Assembly (NCBI GenBank): GCA_023053575.1
Contig: JAKZAP010000006.1
Span: 15,881,280-15,945,279 of the forward strand
Direction: 5' to 3'
Length of the DNA stretch: 64,000 bases
DNA from: Branchinecta lynchi
Taxonomy: Eukaryota; Arthropoda; Branchiopoda; Anostraca; Branchinectidae
Under the pieces are notes generated by a model, which made no database searches, was not told the DNA's origin, and saw only the letters and a program-made list of their open reading frames with translations. This document shows positions 1 to 12,500 of the stretch, in pieces; position 1 is the first letter of the stretch; each line of letters opens with the position of its first letter. The translations under genes were made by a program, and so were the position numbers.

Positions 1-1037
1 TCATGCCTCAGAAGACCCACTTAAAATCCGGACCGGATCCGGTGACTTTTGGGGGGAGCTGGAGGAGGCAACCGGAAATCTTGGGAAACGCTATAAGTGG
101 AGGGGTCGAGATGAAACTCGGTGGGAAGACACCTAGTAAACACTAGATACATCATTGACATGACCGAGCCGATTCGGGCACTGTCGGGGGAGTGGAGGGA
201 GGGGAATCCGGAATCTTGAGGTATTTATAACTTTTTAATGGGTGACCGGATCTCGATGAAACTTGATATTTGGAACGACCTCATGCCTCAGACGACCCAC
301 TTAAAATCCGGACCGGATCCGGTGACTTTTGGGGGGAGCTTGAGGGGGCAACCGGAAATCTTGGGAAACGCTGTGAGTGGAGGGATCGAGATGAAACTTG
401 GTGTGAAGATACATCGTTGACATAACCGAGCCAATTCGGGCACTGTGGGGGGAGTGGAGGGAGGGGGAATCCGGAATCTTGAGGTATTTATAACTTTTGA
501 ACGGGTGATCGGATCTCGATGGAAGTTGATATTTGGAAAGGCCTCATGCCTCAGACGACCCACTTAAAATCCGGACCGGATCCGGTGACTTTTGGGGGAG
601 CTGGAGGGGTTAACCGGAAATCTTGGGAAACGCTATGAGTGGAGGGATCGAGATGAAACTTGGTGGGAAGACACCTAGCAAACACTAGATACATCATTGA
701 CATGACCGAGCCGATTCGGGCACTGTTGGGGGAGTGGAGGGAGGGAGAATCCGGAATCTTGAGGTATTTATAACTTTTGAACGGGTGACCGGATCTCGAT
801 GAAACTTGATATTTGGAAAGACCTCATGCCTCAGACGACCCACTTAAAATCCGGACCGGATCCGGTGACTTTTGGTGGGAGCTGGAGGGGAGAACCGGAA
901 ATATTGGAAAACGCTATGAGTGGAGGGATCGAGATGAAACTTGGTGGGAAGACACCTAGCAAACACTAGATATATCATTGACATAACCGAGCCGTGCCTA
1001 CTCGTAACAAGTGCCATATGAGCTCGTAGCTCTTGTT
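1..1037 (+). mobile_element. Family B element B1 (left end outside the window)
   Basis: Family B has a 5' end TTTTTATGGCACTTG forming a hairpin with CAAGTGCCAT, a GTC-rich stretch, repeated gatgaaacttgg motifs, poly-G tracts, and a 3' end with CAAGTGCCATATGAGCTCGT followed by AGCTCTTGTT (hairpin GAGCT-CGT-AGCTC). Here four tandem units of about 280 bp occur (the phrase acttaaaatccggaccggat at 19, 299, 562, 842; the second interval is 17 bp short), ending at CTTGTT near 1037. Open frames in this block are translations of the repeat. Confidence 0.8.
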
Positions 1038-1657
1038 TTTTATTGGCCCTTGTATGAAAATAATTAGTGATAAATATTAAGTTTGTAAATATGGTTGCTA
1101 TTATACCTCCCTGAGCACTGGCTCCACCTCCGGTTTATTTGAGATCGACCCGACACTATGCGAGGGTAGCGGTGTGAAAATACCAGTTGACCTTATACTA
1201 AGCTGAGGTGTAGACATTTTGTGGATAGAAAGTTGATGATAAATGAAGATTATAACATGGGATTGGTTTAAAAAGGAATAAGGTTTGGATAAGTTTAATG
1301 TGGTTTGTAAGCAAGCTCGTTCGGGGGGGGGGGGGTGAATACTACTGTTTTTCAAATTAGGAAAGGATATATAGCCGGTGTTTTGTTCCTGGGTTTTCTT
1401 TCAGGCAGTCACAAAAAACAATCACTTCCAGTCTTTGTCGTCGCCTGAGTCACTTTAGTTTAAAAAAAAATTGCTCTGTAATGATTCTCTTCAGCCGGCC
1501 CTTCTTGGGAAGGTACCTTCTGTACCTGGACAAAACGAACCTGCCAAATAAGTGCCGAAGTAGTGCTGAAGAAAACCCTAGGTGAGGTCTGTTTTGGGAA
1601 ATTTTTTCTCTATGATTCCCAATCAGCTTGGGTTGACTTTAGTGGTTGTTTTGCGAG

Positions 1658-2864
1658 TTTTTGGGATCCCAAAACGTAAGTGGAGGGATACCTATGACAT
1701 CGCAAAAATTGTCCGTCCGTCCGTCTGTAAGCACGATAACTCTCGAAGGGAATGAGATATTTTGATGAAACTTGGTATGAGGATTCTTTGGGTCAAGGGT
1801 AAGATCGAGTTCGTAGATGGGCTCTGTAGCCCTATATTTGGGGGTGGGGGAGGGGGTTCAATTTAAGAGACAAACAAAATATTTTTAAACAGCTAATATG
1901 ATAGTCGATTATGGGGTAAGAAAACATGCTGAGCACGATGGTGACAATCATTTTCTCGCCGGACAAGTAGTTCGTCCGGAATCCGGCAAAAACCGGAAAG
2001 TTTGTTAAAAGTAAAAGTAGCATTTGAAGTTGATTAAAGTTTGATTTCGGGGTAAGAAGACATGTTGAGCACGATGGTGAAAACCATTTTCTCGCTGGAC
2101 GAGTAGTTCGTCCGGAATCCGGCAAAACCGGAAAGTTGGTTAAAAGTAAAAGTTTCATTTGAAGTTGATTAAATGTTTGATTTAGGGTAGAAGACATGCT
2201 GAGCATGATGGGAAAATCATTTTGTCGCCGGACAAGCAGTTCGTCCGGAATTCGGCCAAAACCGGAATGCTGCTTAAAAGTAACAGTTTCATTTGAAGTT
2301 GATTAAATGTTTGGTTAATGGGTAAGGAGACATGCTGAACCCGATGGTGAAAACCATTTTCTCGCCGGACAACTAGTTAGCCTGTAATCCGGCCAAAACC
2401 GGAAAATATGTTAAAAGTAAAAGCTGTATCTGAAGTTGATTAGATGATATATTTAGGGGTAAGAAGAGACGCTGAGTCTGTATATAATGATCATTTTTTA
2501 CCCGGACATATAATTAGTCCGTAATCCGGTTGTACCCGCATTTTTTTTAAGTCAAAATTTTATTTAAAGTTGATTAGATTTCTTTATAGGGATAAGGAGA
2601 TGCGCCGGCTCCGTTTCTGAATTTTTCTTTTTTTGCTGGACTAGTAGTTCGCTCGGAATTCGGGCGAAACCGCAAATTTGGCAGTAGTAAAGCAGGAAGT
2701 TTCGGTCAATATCGTCAAAATAGATATGGCTTATAGAGGTATAGATAGGTAGATAGAATATCTGAATTCGGTTTTCTCTGATGATTAGCCTGGCGAAGAC
2801 AAGACCGAATTGTCTGGATCAAATCTTAGATTTTTGGGATCCGATCGACACCTTTGGTCTTGTT
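1658..2864 (+). mobile_element. Family A element A1 (Helentron/HINE-like, non-autonomous)
   Basis: Family A is defined by a 5' end TTTTTGGGATCCCAAAACG, a GTCCGTC-rich stretch, gatgaaacttggt, a polypurine gggtgggggaggggg tract, then several copies of a roughly 136-bp minisatellite (core ttcgtccggaatccgg, aaaaccggaaag), a terminal segment with caagacccaattgtctgg, a second GGGATCCC, a short ACC-TTT-GGT hairpin and CTTGTT. The 5' palindrome is terminal but its 3' partner lies about 20 bp inside the end. There is no target duplication. This copy is full length with about six internal units, and faces copy A2 in inverted orientation. Confidence 0.82.
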
Positions 2865-3169
2865 ATAGTTTAGTTTCCATCTTTGTACTCGGTGTTCTTT
2901 TAGACAGTTGGAAACAGAATATACAAAGTAATCAAAGAAAATTGTGTAACATAGCTGATAATAACAAATCCTCTTTGAGCGCAAGTCGACTGGGAAACAT
3001 ATATTCAAACAATGCATATTTCAGCCCTTCTTGGCAAGGGTCATAGTCGGGCTGTCGAACGTCAGGCACAACGTTGGGGAAGAAATGAACCTGCAATAAT
3101 TAACTGAAGCCTCTACCGACTATAAATATCCTATTCCTGGGACATTCCTTTTGAACACTACTGTAAGGA

Positions 3170-4242
3170 AACAAGACCTAAAGTTTCGATCGGATCCCAA
3201 AAATCTAATATTTGATCCAGACAACTGGGTCTTGTCTTCGCCAGATCCAGTCTTCGCGGGGCTAATCATCAGAGAAAACCAAGTCCAGATATACCCCTAT
3301 AAGCCGTATCTATTTTGACGATGTTGACCGGAACTTCCTGCTTTACTTCTGCCAAATTTCCAGTTTCGGCCGAATTCCGAGCGAACTACTTGTCCAGCAA
3401 AAAAAGAAAATTCAGAATCGAATTCAGCGTATCGCCTTATCATTCTACTGAACATCTAATCAATTTCGAATAAAACTTTAACTTAAAAAAATCTGGTTAC
3501 TACCGAATTCCGGACGAATTATATGTCCGGTTAAAAAACGATTATCATATGCTGACTCAGCGTCTCTTCTTACCCCTAAATCTATCATCTAATCAACTTC
3601 AAATAAAACTTTTCCTTTTAACAATTTTCCGGTTTTGGCCGGATTCCGGCGAAATAGTTGTCCTGGTAGAAAATACTTTTCACAGAAGTGTTCAGCATAT
3701 CTGCTTACCACTAAATCGAACATTTAATCAACTTCAAATGAAACTTTTACTTTTAACCAACTTTCCGGATTTTGCCGGATTCCGGCAAACTACTTGTACG
3801 GCGAGAAAATGGTTTTCATCATCATGTTCAGCATGTCTTCTTACCCTTAAATCAAACTTTTAATCAACTTTAAATGAAACTTTTACTTTTAACCAACTTT
3901 CTGTTTTTTGCCGGATTTCGGGCGAACTACTTGTCGGACGAAAAAATGCTTTGCATATTCGTGTTCAGCATGTTTTCTTACCCCATAATCGACTATCAAA
4001 TTAGCTGTTTACAAATATTTTGATTGACCCTTAATTTGAAGCCCTTCCCCCAACCTTAAATATTGGGCTACAGAGCCCATCTACGAACTTGACCTTACCC
4101 TTGGCCCCTTTGTGTGAGGATTCACACAAGTTTCATTAAAATATCTCATTCCCTTCGAGAGTTATCGTGCTAACAGATGGACAGACGGACAACTTTTACG
4201 ATATGATACGTATCCCTTCACTTGCGTTTTGGGATCCCAAAA
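3170..4242 (-). mobile_element. Family A element A2
   Basis: Full-length reverse copy: AACAAGACC... at 3170 (3' end) to ...GGGATCCCAAAA at 4242 (5' end). With A1 it forms a large inverted repeat separated by 305 bp that contain a family D fragment. Its terminal GGGATCCC reads CGGATCCC at one end. Confidence 0.82.
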
Positions 4243-5017
4243 GTAAGCAAAAAGAAATGTTGTTAATAGAGGTGTAGCTGCTGTAAAACGACAAAAAAAA
4301 GCTAGGTGTTCAGATCGAAAGCCGAATGGCCTAAAGGAAATTATCGAAATGTTTGAGCATGTCAAAGCCTACTGAAATCTCCGGGAGCATCAGCATTATT
4401 CTTGGAAAAATCGATACCACTCGTGGCGTTAATTATGCTGCTGTTATTAAGCAACGGTCATAGTTGGACGCATTAATGCCTATTTAGGTGTTGACTGATG
4501 AGCTATAGAAAATAAAACGAACGACCTAATGGTCTGTTGACGCTACTAATACGGTTTGTTCTCCCGAGATTACGAATGCCATTCGCTTGTAATGGGCTTT
4601 CTTGAACGGTCAATTTGTCATTTTTAGTGACTACTCACTAAACGAACATTCCGACCTTGCAACCTTGTTGTGAGGCAGAGATACTAACAATACTGCCACG
4701 GGCGGAGATTCCGCTGGCCTGAGCAAATCGGCTGTCCTCGGCCAAAACCTAGTAACTGCAAAAAAATCGTTTTTGAGTTAAACATTGACGGCCACTAATT
4801 CCACCACGGCGTATTGAATGGCGTAATCAGAGTTTGTCTATCTTGCATAGTTTCTACGATACAAGCCTAGTATCTACAGGCTTCTTCATTCCTTCAGCAA
4901 GTAAGAAAATCAGTTTTTTCCGCTTCCTGAAAAATCGTTCGGAATGCAGTTAGTAGGTTTTGGCAGAGGACAGCCGAAATAAAAAGACGGCCAAGAAGGA
5001 ACGGTGAATAAAAGGGT

Positions 5018-5110
5018 TAAATATATTCAAATAATGCATAAAACGGTTCTGTCAGCTACGACGCTTTGGCAGCGATATTTCGGCCCTTCTTGGCAAGGGT
5101 CCTCGTCAGG
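5018..5110 (+). repeat. Family D repeat
   Basis: atattcaaataatgcataaa ... gatatttcggcccttcttgg caagggtcctcgtcagg. Confidence 0.6.
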
Positions 5111-5838
5111 ATAAAACAACGGACATAATGGATCATCTGTGAATAATTAACAATGACACATTTGTGACTTTAGACTTGTAAACATTAGCCCTTACGAATG
5201 TTGTGGTCGTTGTTGATGTCTACTTTCAGTTTGTGTCTGTTTTGATTGAAATGTGGTTCTGTTGAGGAAAAGTTTTCGATACCAGAAATCTTATCTAGCC
5301 TTGACGGCGCTGTTAGTATTACTGACATATTCGGCTTCTTCGAATTTGATCCTCTCCAGCCAAATGAAACTCGTCCGTATAAACGAAATAACTAGAGAGG
5401 GGGAAAAATGTCTTCGACTAAAATGTATATCGATTAAGAGTGTTTAAACAAATTGAACATGTAAGACTTGATTAGAATAATATGTTGAGTTGAAAGTTAG
5501 CTCGATTTTCTTTGTACTACTGTATTAAGTGAAGGTGAAAGTTTGCTTGGCCAGCTAGTTAACTAGGAAGGGGAAATGCTCAAGACCGTAGAGAAGTGCT
5601 CCCTTTATTAACATCTTAAAAATAACGTTAAAAAGAACCGTTACATACTTTTGAGAAAATTTATATCTGTAGTGCCTATTCACGAAGACAATGCCAAGAG
5701 AGGGATTGTTGTACTGGTCGGGAAAGTAATGTAAGACAAAATATGAAAAATCACTTTTTTCTGTGTTTTTTCTACTTTCTTTCTTTTTTATACTCCATCA
5801 TTTTCTGTTTCCTGTACGATGGGGTGAAAGGGTATTCT

Positions 5839-5955
5839 TCAGCAATGACCCTTGCCTAGAAGGGACGAAATATCGCTGAAGAATATCCCAGCTGACCTAT
5901 CAGTTTGTGAGTAATTTTTTTCTCGTATATTTGATTCCCAGTCAGCTTGGGCTGA
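5839..5955 (-). repeat. Family D repeat
   Basis: Reverse copy: gacccttgcctagaagggac, gaaatatcgctgaag, ending cagtcagcttgggctgaag. Confidence 0.6.
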
Positions 5956-6433
5956 AGGATTATTTTATTTATTTAAACTAGGACACGACCAACTAGGGTC
6001 AAAAAATGAGAAAATAAATAACAACACTGCATAAATATAAACTAAAAATAAAACAAAAGATTAGTTATGGAAGCATCCCGTAGAAATAAAATGCTCGACG
6101 AAGACGTGTGTTGCCATGGAAAAGACGGAATCGATTATTTTGTGGGAACAGTTTCATTTCACGAGTTCAGGCCAACATTGTATCAGTTCCGTGTGTTTAG
6201 CAGTGGACATTTTGTTCGCGTCGCCCATATCCTGTGGAAGAACTTTTGGTTGGCTGGTCGAACGGTTCTTTCGTCTGAAACTTGGGATTTGGACATGCAA
6301 GCGTCAATTACCAACCCCTCCTCCATTAAACTGCTGCAGTGCTGATTTCTGATGTAGTGAGAGTGTGTAACCCCTTGCTCCCACAAAAGTGGGAATTATC
6401 TCATGTCGTGCTCTAATGCGATTATCATTACAG

Positions 6434-6528
6434 GATTGTGACAAACGTACCGCGAAATGCTTCACGTTCAGATGTACCATTCGGAATCTGCAGAGGCGAC
6501 AGTCAGCCGTTATAAAAATACGTGCCAG
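6434..6528 (+). CDS. Integrin alpha exon (membrane-distal of the three)
   Basis: The acceptor is atcattacag before GAT and the donor is GCC AG|GTGCGT. It encodes DCDKRTAKCFTFRCTIRNLQ and continues to IRA plus two bases of an arginine codon. The C-x7-C spacing and the run into RLWNST across the splice match the extracellular juxtamembrane region of integrin alpha chains. It is phase 0 at the start, so a further upstream exon is expected. Confidence 0.85.
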
Positions 6529-9500
6529 GTGCGTCAACATTTCTGTTTTTTGGCATATCCAGTTTCACTACGTTTCCGTGCGTTTCTTCTTGAGTTGATA
6601 AACACCGTCAAGAGTGAGGTGAAGTCATTTGAACTTGAGTGGAAGTGCCGAAGTGATCCGGCGTTCAGTACAGCTCTAGTTCTTAACCGTCCTTCGGTTC
6701 TTGGTTCTTTCAAAACAAAATTTCCTTCATTCGTCCTTTTTTCGCCTCATTCTTTGCGACTGTTGAAAGACGTGTGTATATGTATTTTATTTGTAACCCG
6801 CCACATGCAAATGGTTACAGCGGAGCAAAAAAAGGAAAAACAGAAAAAGTTTACGAAAAATCTGTTGAGACTTTCTCCTTGGTCAAGCATCAACAGCGTA
6901 TCAATGAAGTATGGGGATTAGCCCACCCCGTAATTGCTGTGCAGAAACGAAGTTAGAGGTTCGAAGGCGATCAGATACCGCCCTAGTTCTAACCGTAAAC
7001 GATGCCAACCAGCGATCCGCAGACATTACTTCAATGACTCTGCGGTTCGGGAAACCAAAGTTTTTGGGTTCCGGGGGAAGTATGGTTGAAAAGCTGAAAC
7101 TTAAAGGAATCCGTAATTGCTGTGCAGAAACGTTTATTTAATTTATTCAGTAATAAAGCAAAACATATCTCTCGTGGGCAGAACCCAAATACGATGTTTT
7201 TGTAGTCATAAATAAAGATAAAATAAGTTGTCAACATATAATTTAAAAGAACAAAAAATAACAAGGAAGATAATTTAAAAGAACACAAATTAACAGGGCA
7301 GATAATTTCCTTTTCTAGCTTTTAGCTATTCGGATTAAACTTGATTGATTGATTGGTTGATTGATAATTTAAAAGAAGAAAAATTAACAAGGCAGATAAA
7401 GGCTAAAGATCATTGTACTGCTTTACGAAGCTCGGCACAAAACTTCTACTGTAGCGCATAGTGTTGCAGTAGATTGGGGTCAGTTTGGGAACCTTTCCAG
7501 CCACTTCTCGGGGGGGGGGACGAGATCTTACAGGAACAAAGGGCGGGGGAAGGAATGAACGGTACATGGGGTGCTGGAGAAGGGAGGAGCCAAGGTTGTG
7601 GCATTAGTTTTTTCAGCGGGAAGAAAGGGATTCAATTTTAAATTCTTTGAGGTAAAAAGAGTATGGTAGGGGGGAACCGCCATAGATAATTTACAGTGAT
7701 CTCTTCTAAACTCGTTCTATTTTGTCAGTTTCACCTTGAGTAAGAGCAAAGTGCCAAACCGGACAAGCATATTCGACTAAGGGTCGAATGAAAGAGCAAA
7801 ACATTAGCTTTAGCTTGTCCTTAGGAATCCGAAACTTTTTCAGTGTTTTTAGCATTTGAATTGCGCTGTTAGCTTTCTTTACAATTGTCTTTGTACTTTC
7901 ATGCCATGAAAGATCAGAAGAGATCACTACACCTAGTAGCATTATTTTATCACTGATGAGCCCAGGGTCCATAGGAGGTTCGAAAGACGGCCGAGTTTTT
8001 CTAAGAAAAGAAAAGGTCGTAACCGAGCACGTATCTTTATTCACTACCATATTCATTTCAGTCGACTCTGAGGTAACCTGGTCGATTAAACCGGCAGCGT
8101 TACTTTTCAAATCCTCAGATACGACTTCCGCTAGGGACAAATCATCAACGTATTTCCATCTGTCCTCAAGCTCAGCAGCAATTTCATTTATCATGAGGAG
8201 GAAGCACAGCGGACCGATCACAGTTCCTTGTGAAACTCCACAAAAAACTGGTAAAGAAGTAGAAAAATGGCCTTTATACTTTACAGTTTGCTCTCTATTT
8301 GTCAAAAAGCTCTTGATGATTTTGACGATAAAATTGGGTATATTTTTTTCCACCATTTTTCTAAAAGAATTTTATGGTCAACAAGGTCAAAGGCCTTTTT
8401 AAAATCAATTGTAATTAAATTTATCCATTTTCCAGTTTCATCTAGATGCTTTTTTAAAATAACATCAATCAGATTAACGAGGTAATAGCTGCAGTATAGA
8501 CAAGAAATCGACCCGGCAAGTGATATACATAGATTACTGAAATCGTTAAAAATTACTTGTTGTAGATACGTAGTGTGTACTGTTTTTGTTTCTCCTTATT
8601 TTCCTACTTCATTTGTGTGTACTTTACTGATGGGTAATGAAATTAATAATATTAATAGGCCGGACTGCTTAGGTCATTTGACACCACGGTAACTTGGGGA
8701 GAGACTGCTGGCTCTCCGATAGACAAGGGACAGTGGGACGGACCACAAATCAGTCGAACACCTTTAGGTATCGATAAAAAGTCGACTGCGAAAATCGAAA
8801 AGGCGCCTGTGACTCGTGGGCGACACTACGCCTCACATCCCGTCCTCCCGAATAGTAGCTTTCGCCTTGAAATGCTAAGAAGCGAGTTGGGTGACTTCTA
8901 AGAAGAAGCTTTTTTAAACCCAGGGTCTACGCTAATCTTGCTTGTTCACTTTTCGTCTATGACAGGCCTACGTCAAGCTCCTACAGTTTCAATTGCCGTC
9001 TTTCGCTGAAATCGTTCGATACGTTTTTGGGATCCCAAAACGTAAGTGGAGGGGTACTGTGATATCGCAAAAATGTCCGTCTGTCTGTGAGCACGATAAC
9101 TCTCGAAGGAAATTGGATATTCTGATTAAACTTTGTGTGAGGATTCATTGGGTCAAGGGTAAGGTCAAGTTCGTGGATGGGCTCTGTAGCTCTACATTTA
9201 GGGGTGGCGGAGGGGGTTCAAATTAAGGGACAAGCAAAATGTTTTTAAACAGCTAATGTGATAGTCGATTATGAGGTAAGAAGGCATGCTGAGCACGATA
9301 GTGAAAATCATTTTCTCGCCGGACAAGTAGTTCGTCCGGAATCCGGGCAAAAACCGGAAAGTTGGTTAAAAGTAAAAGTTTTTATTTGAAGTTGATTAAA
9401 AGTTCGATTTAGGGTTAAGAAGACATGCTGGACACGATGGTGAAAACCATTTTCTCGCCAAACAAGTAGTTCGTCCGGAATCCGACGAAAATCCGGAAAA

Positions 9501-12500
9501 TTGGTTAAAAGTAAAAGTTTCATTTGAAGTTGATTAAATGTGCGATTTAGGGGTAAAAAGATATGTCGAACATTTTCTCGCCGAACAACTAGTTCGACCG
9601 GAAAGTTTTTTAAAAGCAAAAGTTTGATTAGATGACAGATTAAGGGGTAAGAAGAGAGGCTGAGTCTGTATAGGGCAATCATGTTTTACCCGGACATATA
9701 ATAAGTTCGGAATCCGGTTGTAACTAGAATTTGTTTTAAGTCAAAGTTTTATTTAAAGTTGATTAGATGTTGTTTATAGGGATAAGGAAATACGCTGGAT
9801 TCGTTTCTGAATTTTTCTTTTTTTCCTGGACTAGTAGTTCGCTCGGAATTCGGACAAAACCAGAAACTTGACAGAAGTAAAGCAGTAAGTCTCGGTCAGT
9901 ATCGTCAAAATAGATATGGCTTATAGAGGTATATCTGAACTGGGTTTCTCTGATGATTAGCCTGGCGAAGACAAGACCCAATTGTCTGAATCAAATATTA
10001 GATTTTTGGGATCCCATCAACACCATTGGTCTTGTTCAGTCTGAGCGAATGATTTCATTGTTTTCGTAAAAACACCTCGTGCCACCCTTCACGTGTTACG
10101 GATAATAATATCTCCATTCAAGCGAATTTGATACCATGAAAAGCCGATTCGTCGGGATTAGTCTTTTCATGTGTCACTAGGAACGTATGGTGTTCTTGGT
10201 ATCATGTTTGCTAGGGTCACTTCGTTTAGGGTCAGCTCTGTTGACAACGGTATAGGAAATCTGATATGCCGAATTACGTCAGAAATAAACGATATTAAAT
10301 CACTCAAAAACATGATTTATGCATTGAAACTGACAAATCAGAGCTCGGCTGTATCGGGAATACTTGTAGCGAGATTTGTTGTGTCAATACGTTTTTTCTC
10401 GTGATATGATGTGGAATGATTAGACGAAATTGGCTTCGGCGGGATCACTGTTCCCAAATTCTGCTTCCATCTCACTTTTGTAGTGGTTTGTACATTTTGT
10501 TCACAGGCTCGTCTGTAGCTCAGTGTCGAACAGTGGCCTTGTAAGCCGAAGTTCATTGGTTCAAATCCCGATGGAGGAGAACTTTTGACTATCACACTGT
10601 CAGAAGTTACATGACAGACAACACAAGGATGCGCGAACTTGACCTTTGGCAAGTTCGGCAATCCAGTGCTGTGAACGTTCGTTTTGCAATACAATTTTAA
10701 GACCAGGAAATTACCAGGAAGAGCCTAAAAACCGCCAAAAAAGCACCTGCTGACTTATATGTTTGAAGCCATGATATTGGAAAAATTCAGCTGATTGTTA
10801 TGCATAACATTGCATTCATAACTTTAGTCGCGACAGTCGCCGACAACAGAACACATCCCAAGTGTTGTTTGTTGTGTGTTGAAACCGCGCATCCTTGTGT
10901 TGTCTGTTATGAAACTTCTAACAGCGCAGTTCATACTTAAATATGACTGTTCTTTTACCACTCGTTTTGATGGTAGTACGAAATAATACCTCCAATGTAT
11001 GAAAAGGAGCAATCAAGTCTTACCTTTTACCTTTAAGCGGATCTCCATCCCCCGAACCTGGTAACGTTCGTTCCATTATTCCATACATCATACTCTCCGA
11101 AATCAGTTTTCTTATTTTCGCAGACCACTTTGTAGTTTATTCGCCATCATCTCTCATTAATTGTTAATCAAGCTCCTTTATCCGTTCATTAAAACTTCTG
11201 AAAGTTGCACGTACTAACAGAGTAAGGAGAACGCTAAAGTATAAAGTGTCCTTCAGGTTTCAGTTATAATTGCAACTAGTTGTACCCTACTCAACAAAAT
11301 AGTGCTGGTAGCTGGGTAAGATAATACGGATATCGTATCGTGATTAGCGATGAGAAGAAATTACGTTTAATTGAAAGCTAGTTAACTTTTTTGAAGGACC
11401 ACAGGCGTAGTCACGATATTCCTGACTGGCTAGACTGTTATTTCTATGGCTTTTGTGTTGGGTCGTGCAGAAAGCTGCTCGTGCTTGCCTTGTCGAACGA
11501 TCCACCCCCTCCCCGGATATACACAGATACATTCGCTGTACAAGGTTCTTGGTGCATCGGTGTGCAGTTTATAGCGTTGTCTCTTCAAAACTCCTGGAAC
11601 ACCCAACTCTCCGATCCCTTTTACCCCCGGATTTTGAGGTTGAACGCCCAAGGCCACCAAGGCAAGTATCCACCAAAGTCCCGAAGCTCATGCCGATCGC
11701 ATGTAACCGAGAAAGATATTGTAATAGCTTCATTCCGAAATTTGTTGATTTTTACAATAATGTTATTTTGTCTTAGTTATTTTGATATGAATTTTATTTC
11801 GGTTGTTGACTTCAATGGTTTACCTTTTATTTTGATTACGAATTTGATTTTAACAATTGTTGTATATATTACTTGACAAAGGTCAAACAATTTGGTTGGA
11901 CAACTACGAAATTTTGTACCTGAATTATACAATAAATCTAATCTAATCTAACTATGGGTATAAAGATATGTTGCGCCAGGGTTGCGCTGGTGTGGGGATA
12001 ATACCCAAAATGACATCAAGCATGGGTGCAGACGGAGAAACTCGCCGTCGATACAGAAGGGTTAGCTTCATCTCGTATTAAGTAATAGAATTAATGATAG
12101 GGTTCTGTAAGTTCCTTTAAAGTTGAGATGAAAGTCTGGATTTACCCTTTTCTCTCAATAATCTTGTCTTGTCTGAACCAAGTGCAGATAGTATCTAAAG
12201 TGTTATCTGTTGAATTGTAGATATCTCAGATTGGCCAATCCCAGACGTCCTGTGCCGGGTCATAGAGGCCCTGGTGCCATGTAGTTTGCGAGAGGAAAGA
12301 CAAGAAATAGACGTGCGTACTGTTCCAGCTTTTAACTTTGAACATGAATGCTGTCCAGGTTTTCGCAGGAGAACCATCAAAATTCTTTCGCAGTAGAACT
12401 ATGGAATCTCTACAATTCTAGAGCTTTGTTCACTACCTTGTCGAAAATGGTCTGGGAGAGAAAAATCGATGGAAAAGTCGTGCCAATTTTTGGCCTAGAC

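Larger units (their letters stand above)
4243..6433. other. Intron or flank DNA left of the first integrin exon
   Basis: Apart from two family D repeats I see nothing supportable. The open frame at 5253-5447 has a hydrophobic start (SYLALTALLVLLTYSASS) but no family resemblance or splice support; frames at 6067-6345 are also unassigned. If the integrin gene extends left, this is intron. Confidence 0.5.

Noticed and set aside
288..563. Open frame on - (91 codons) and similar proline-rich frames at 41342-42252, 52821-53839 and 62674-62973
   Set aside because: They are translations of the G-rich tandem units of family B; frames recur with the repeats and have no start, splice or domain support.
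1832..2206. Open frames with [14 protein letters not shown] repeats (also 3549-3863, 9308-9682, 25114-25404, 60514-60840)
   Set aside because: They are the family A minisatellite read in one frame; not proteins.
5253..5447. Small ORF with hydrophobic start and EKCLRLKC, briefly considered as another integrin cysteine exon
   Set aside because: Only a short chance resemblance to the true exon at 6434; no splice sites fit.
12240..12390. Frame containing FNFEHECCPGFRRR, reminiscent of an EMI-domain end, and the overlapping NSFAVELWNLYNS frame, reminiscent of a LINE C terminus
   Set aside because: Both resemblances are short, the two frames conflict, and no convincing donor follows.
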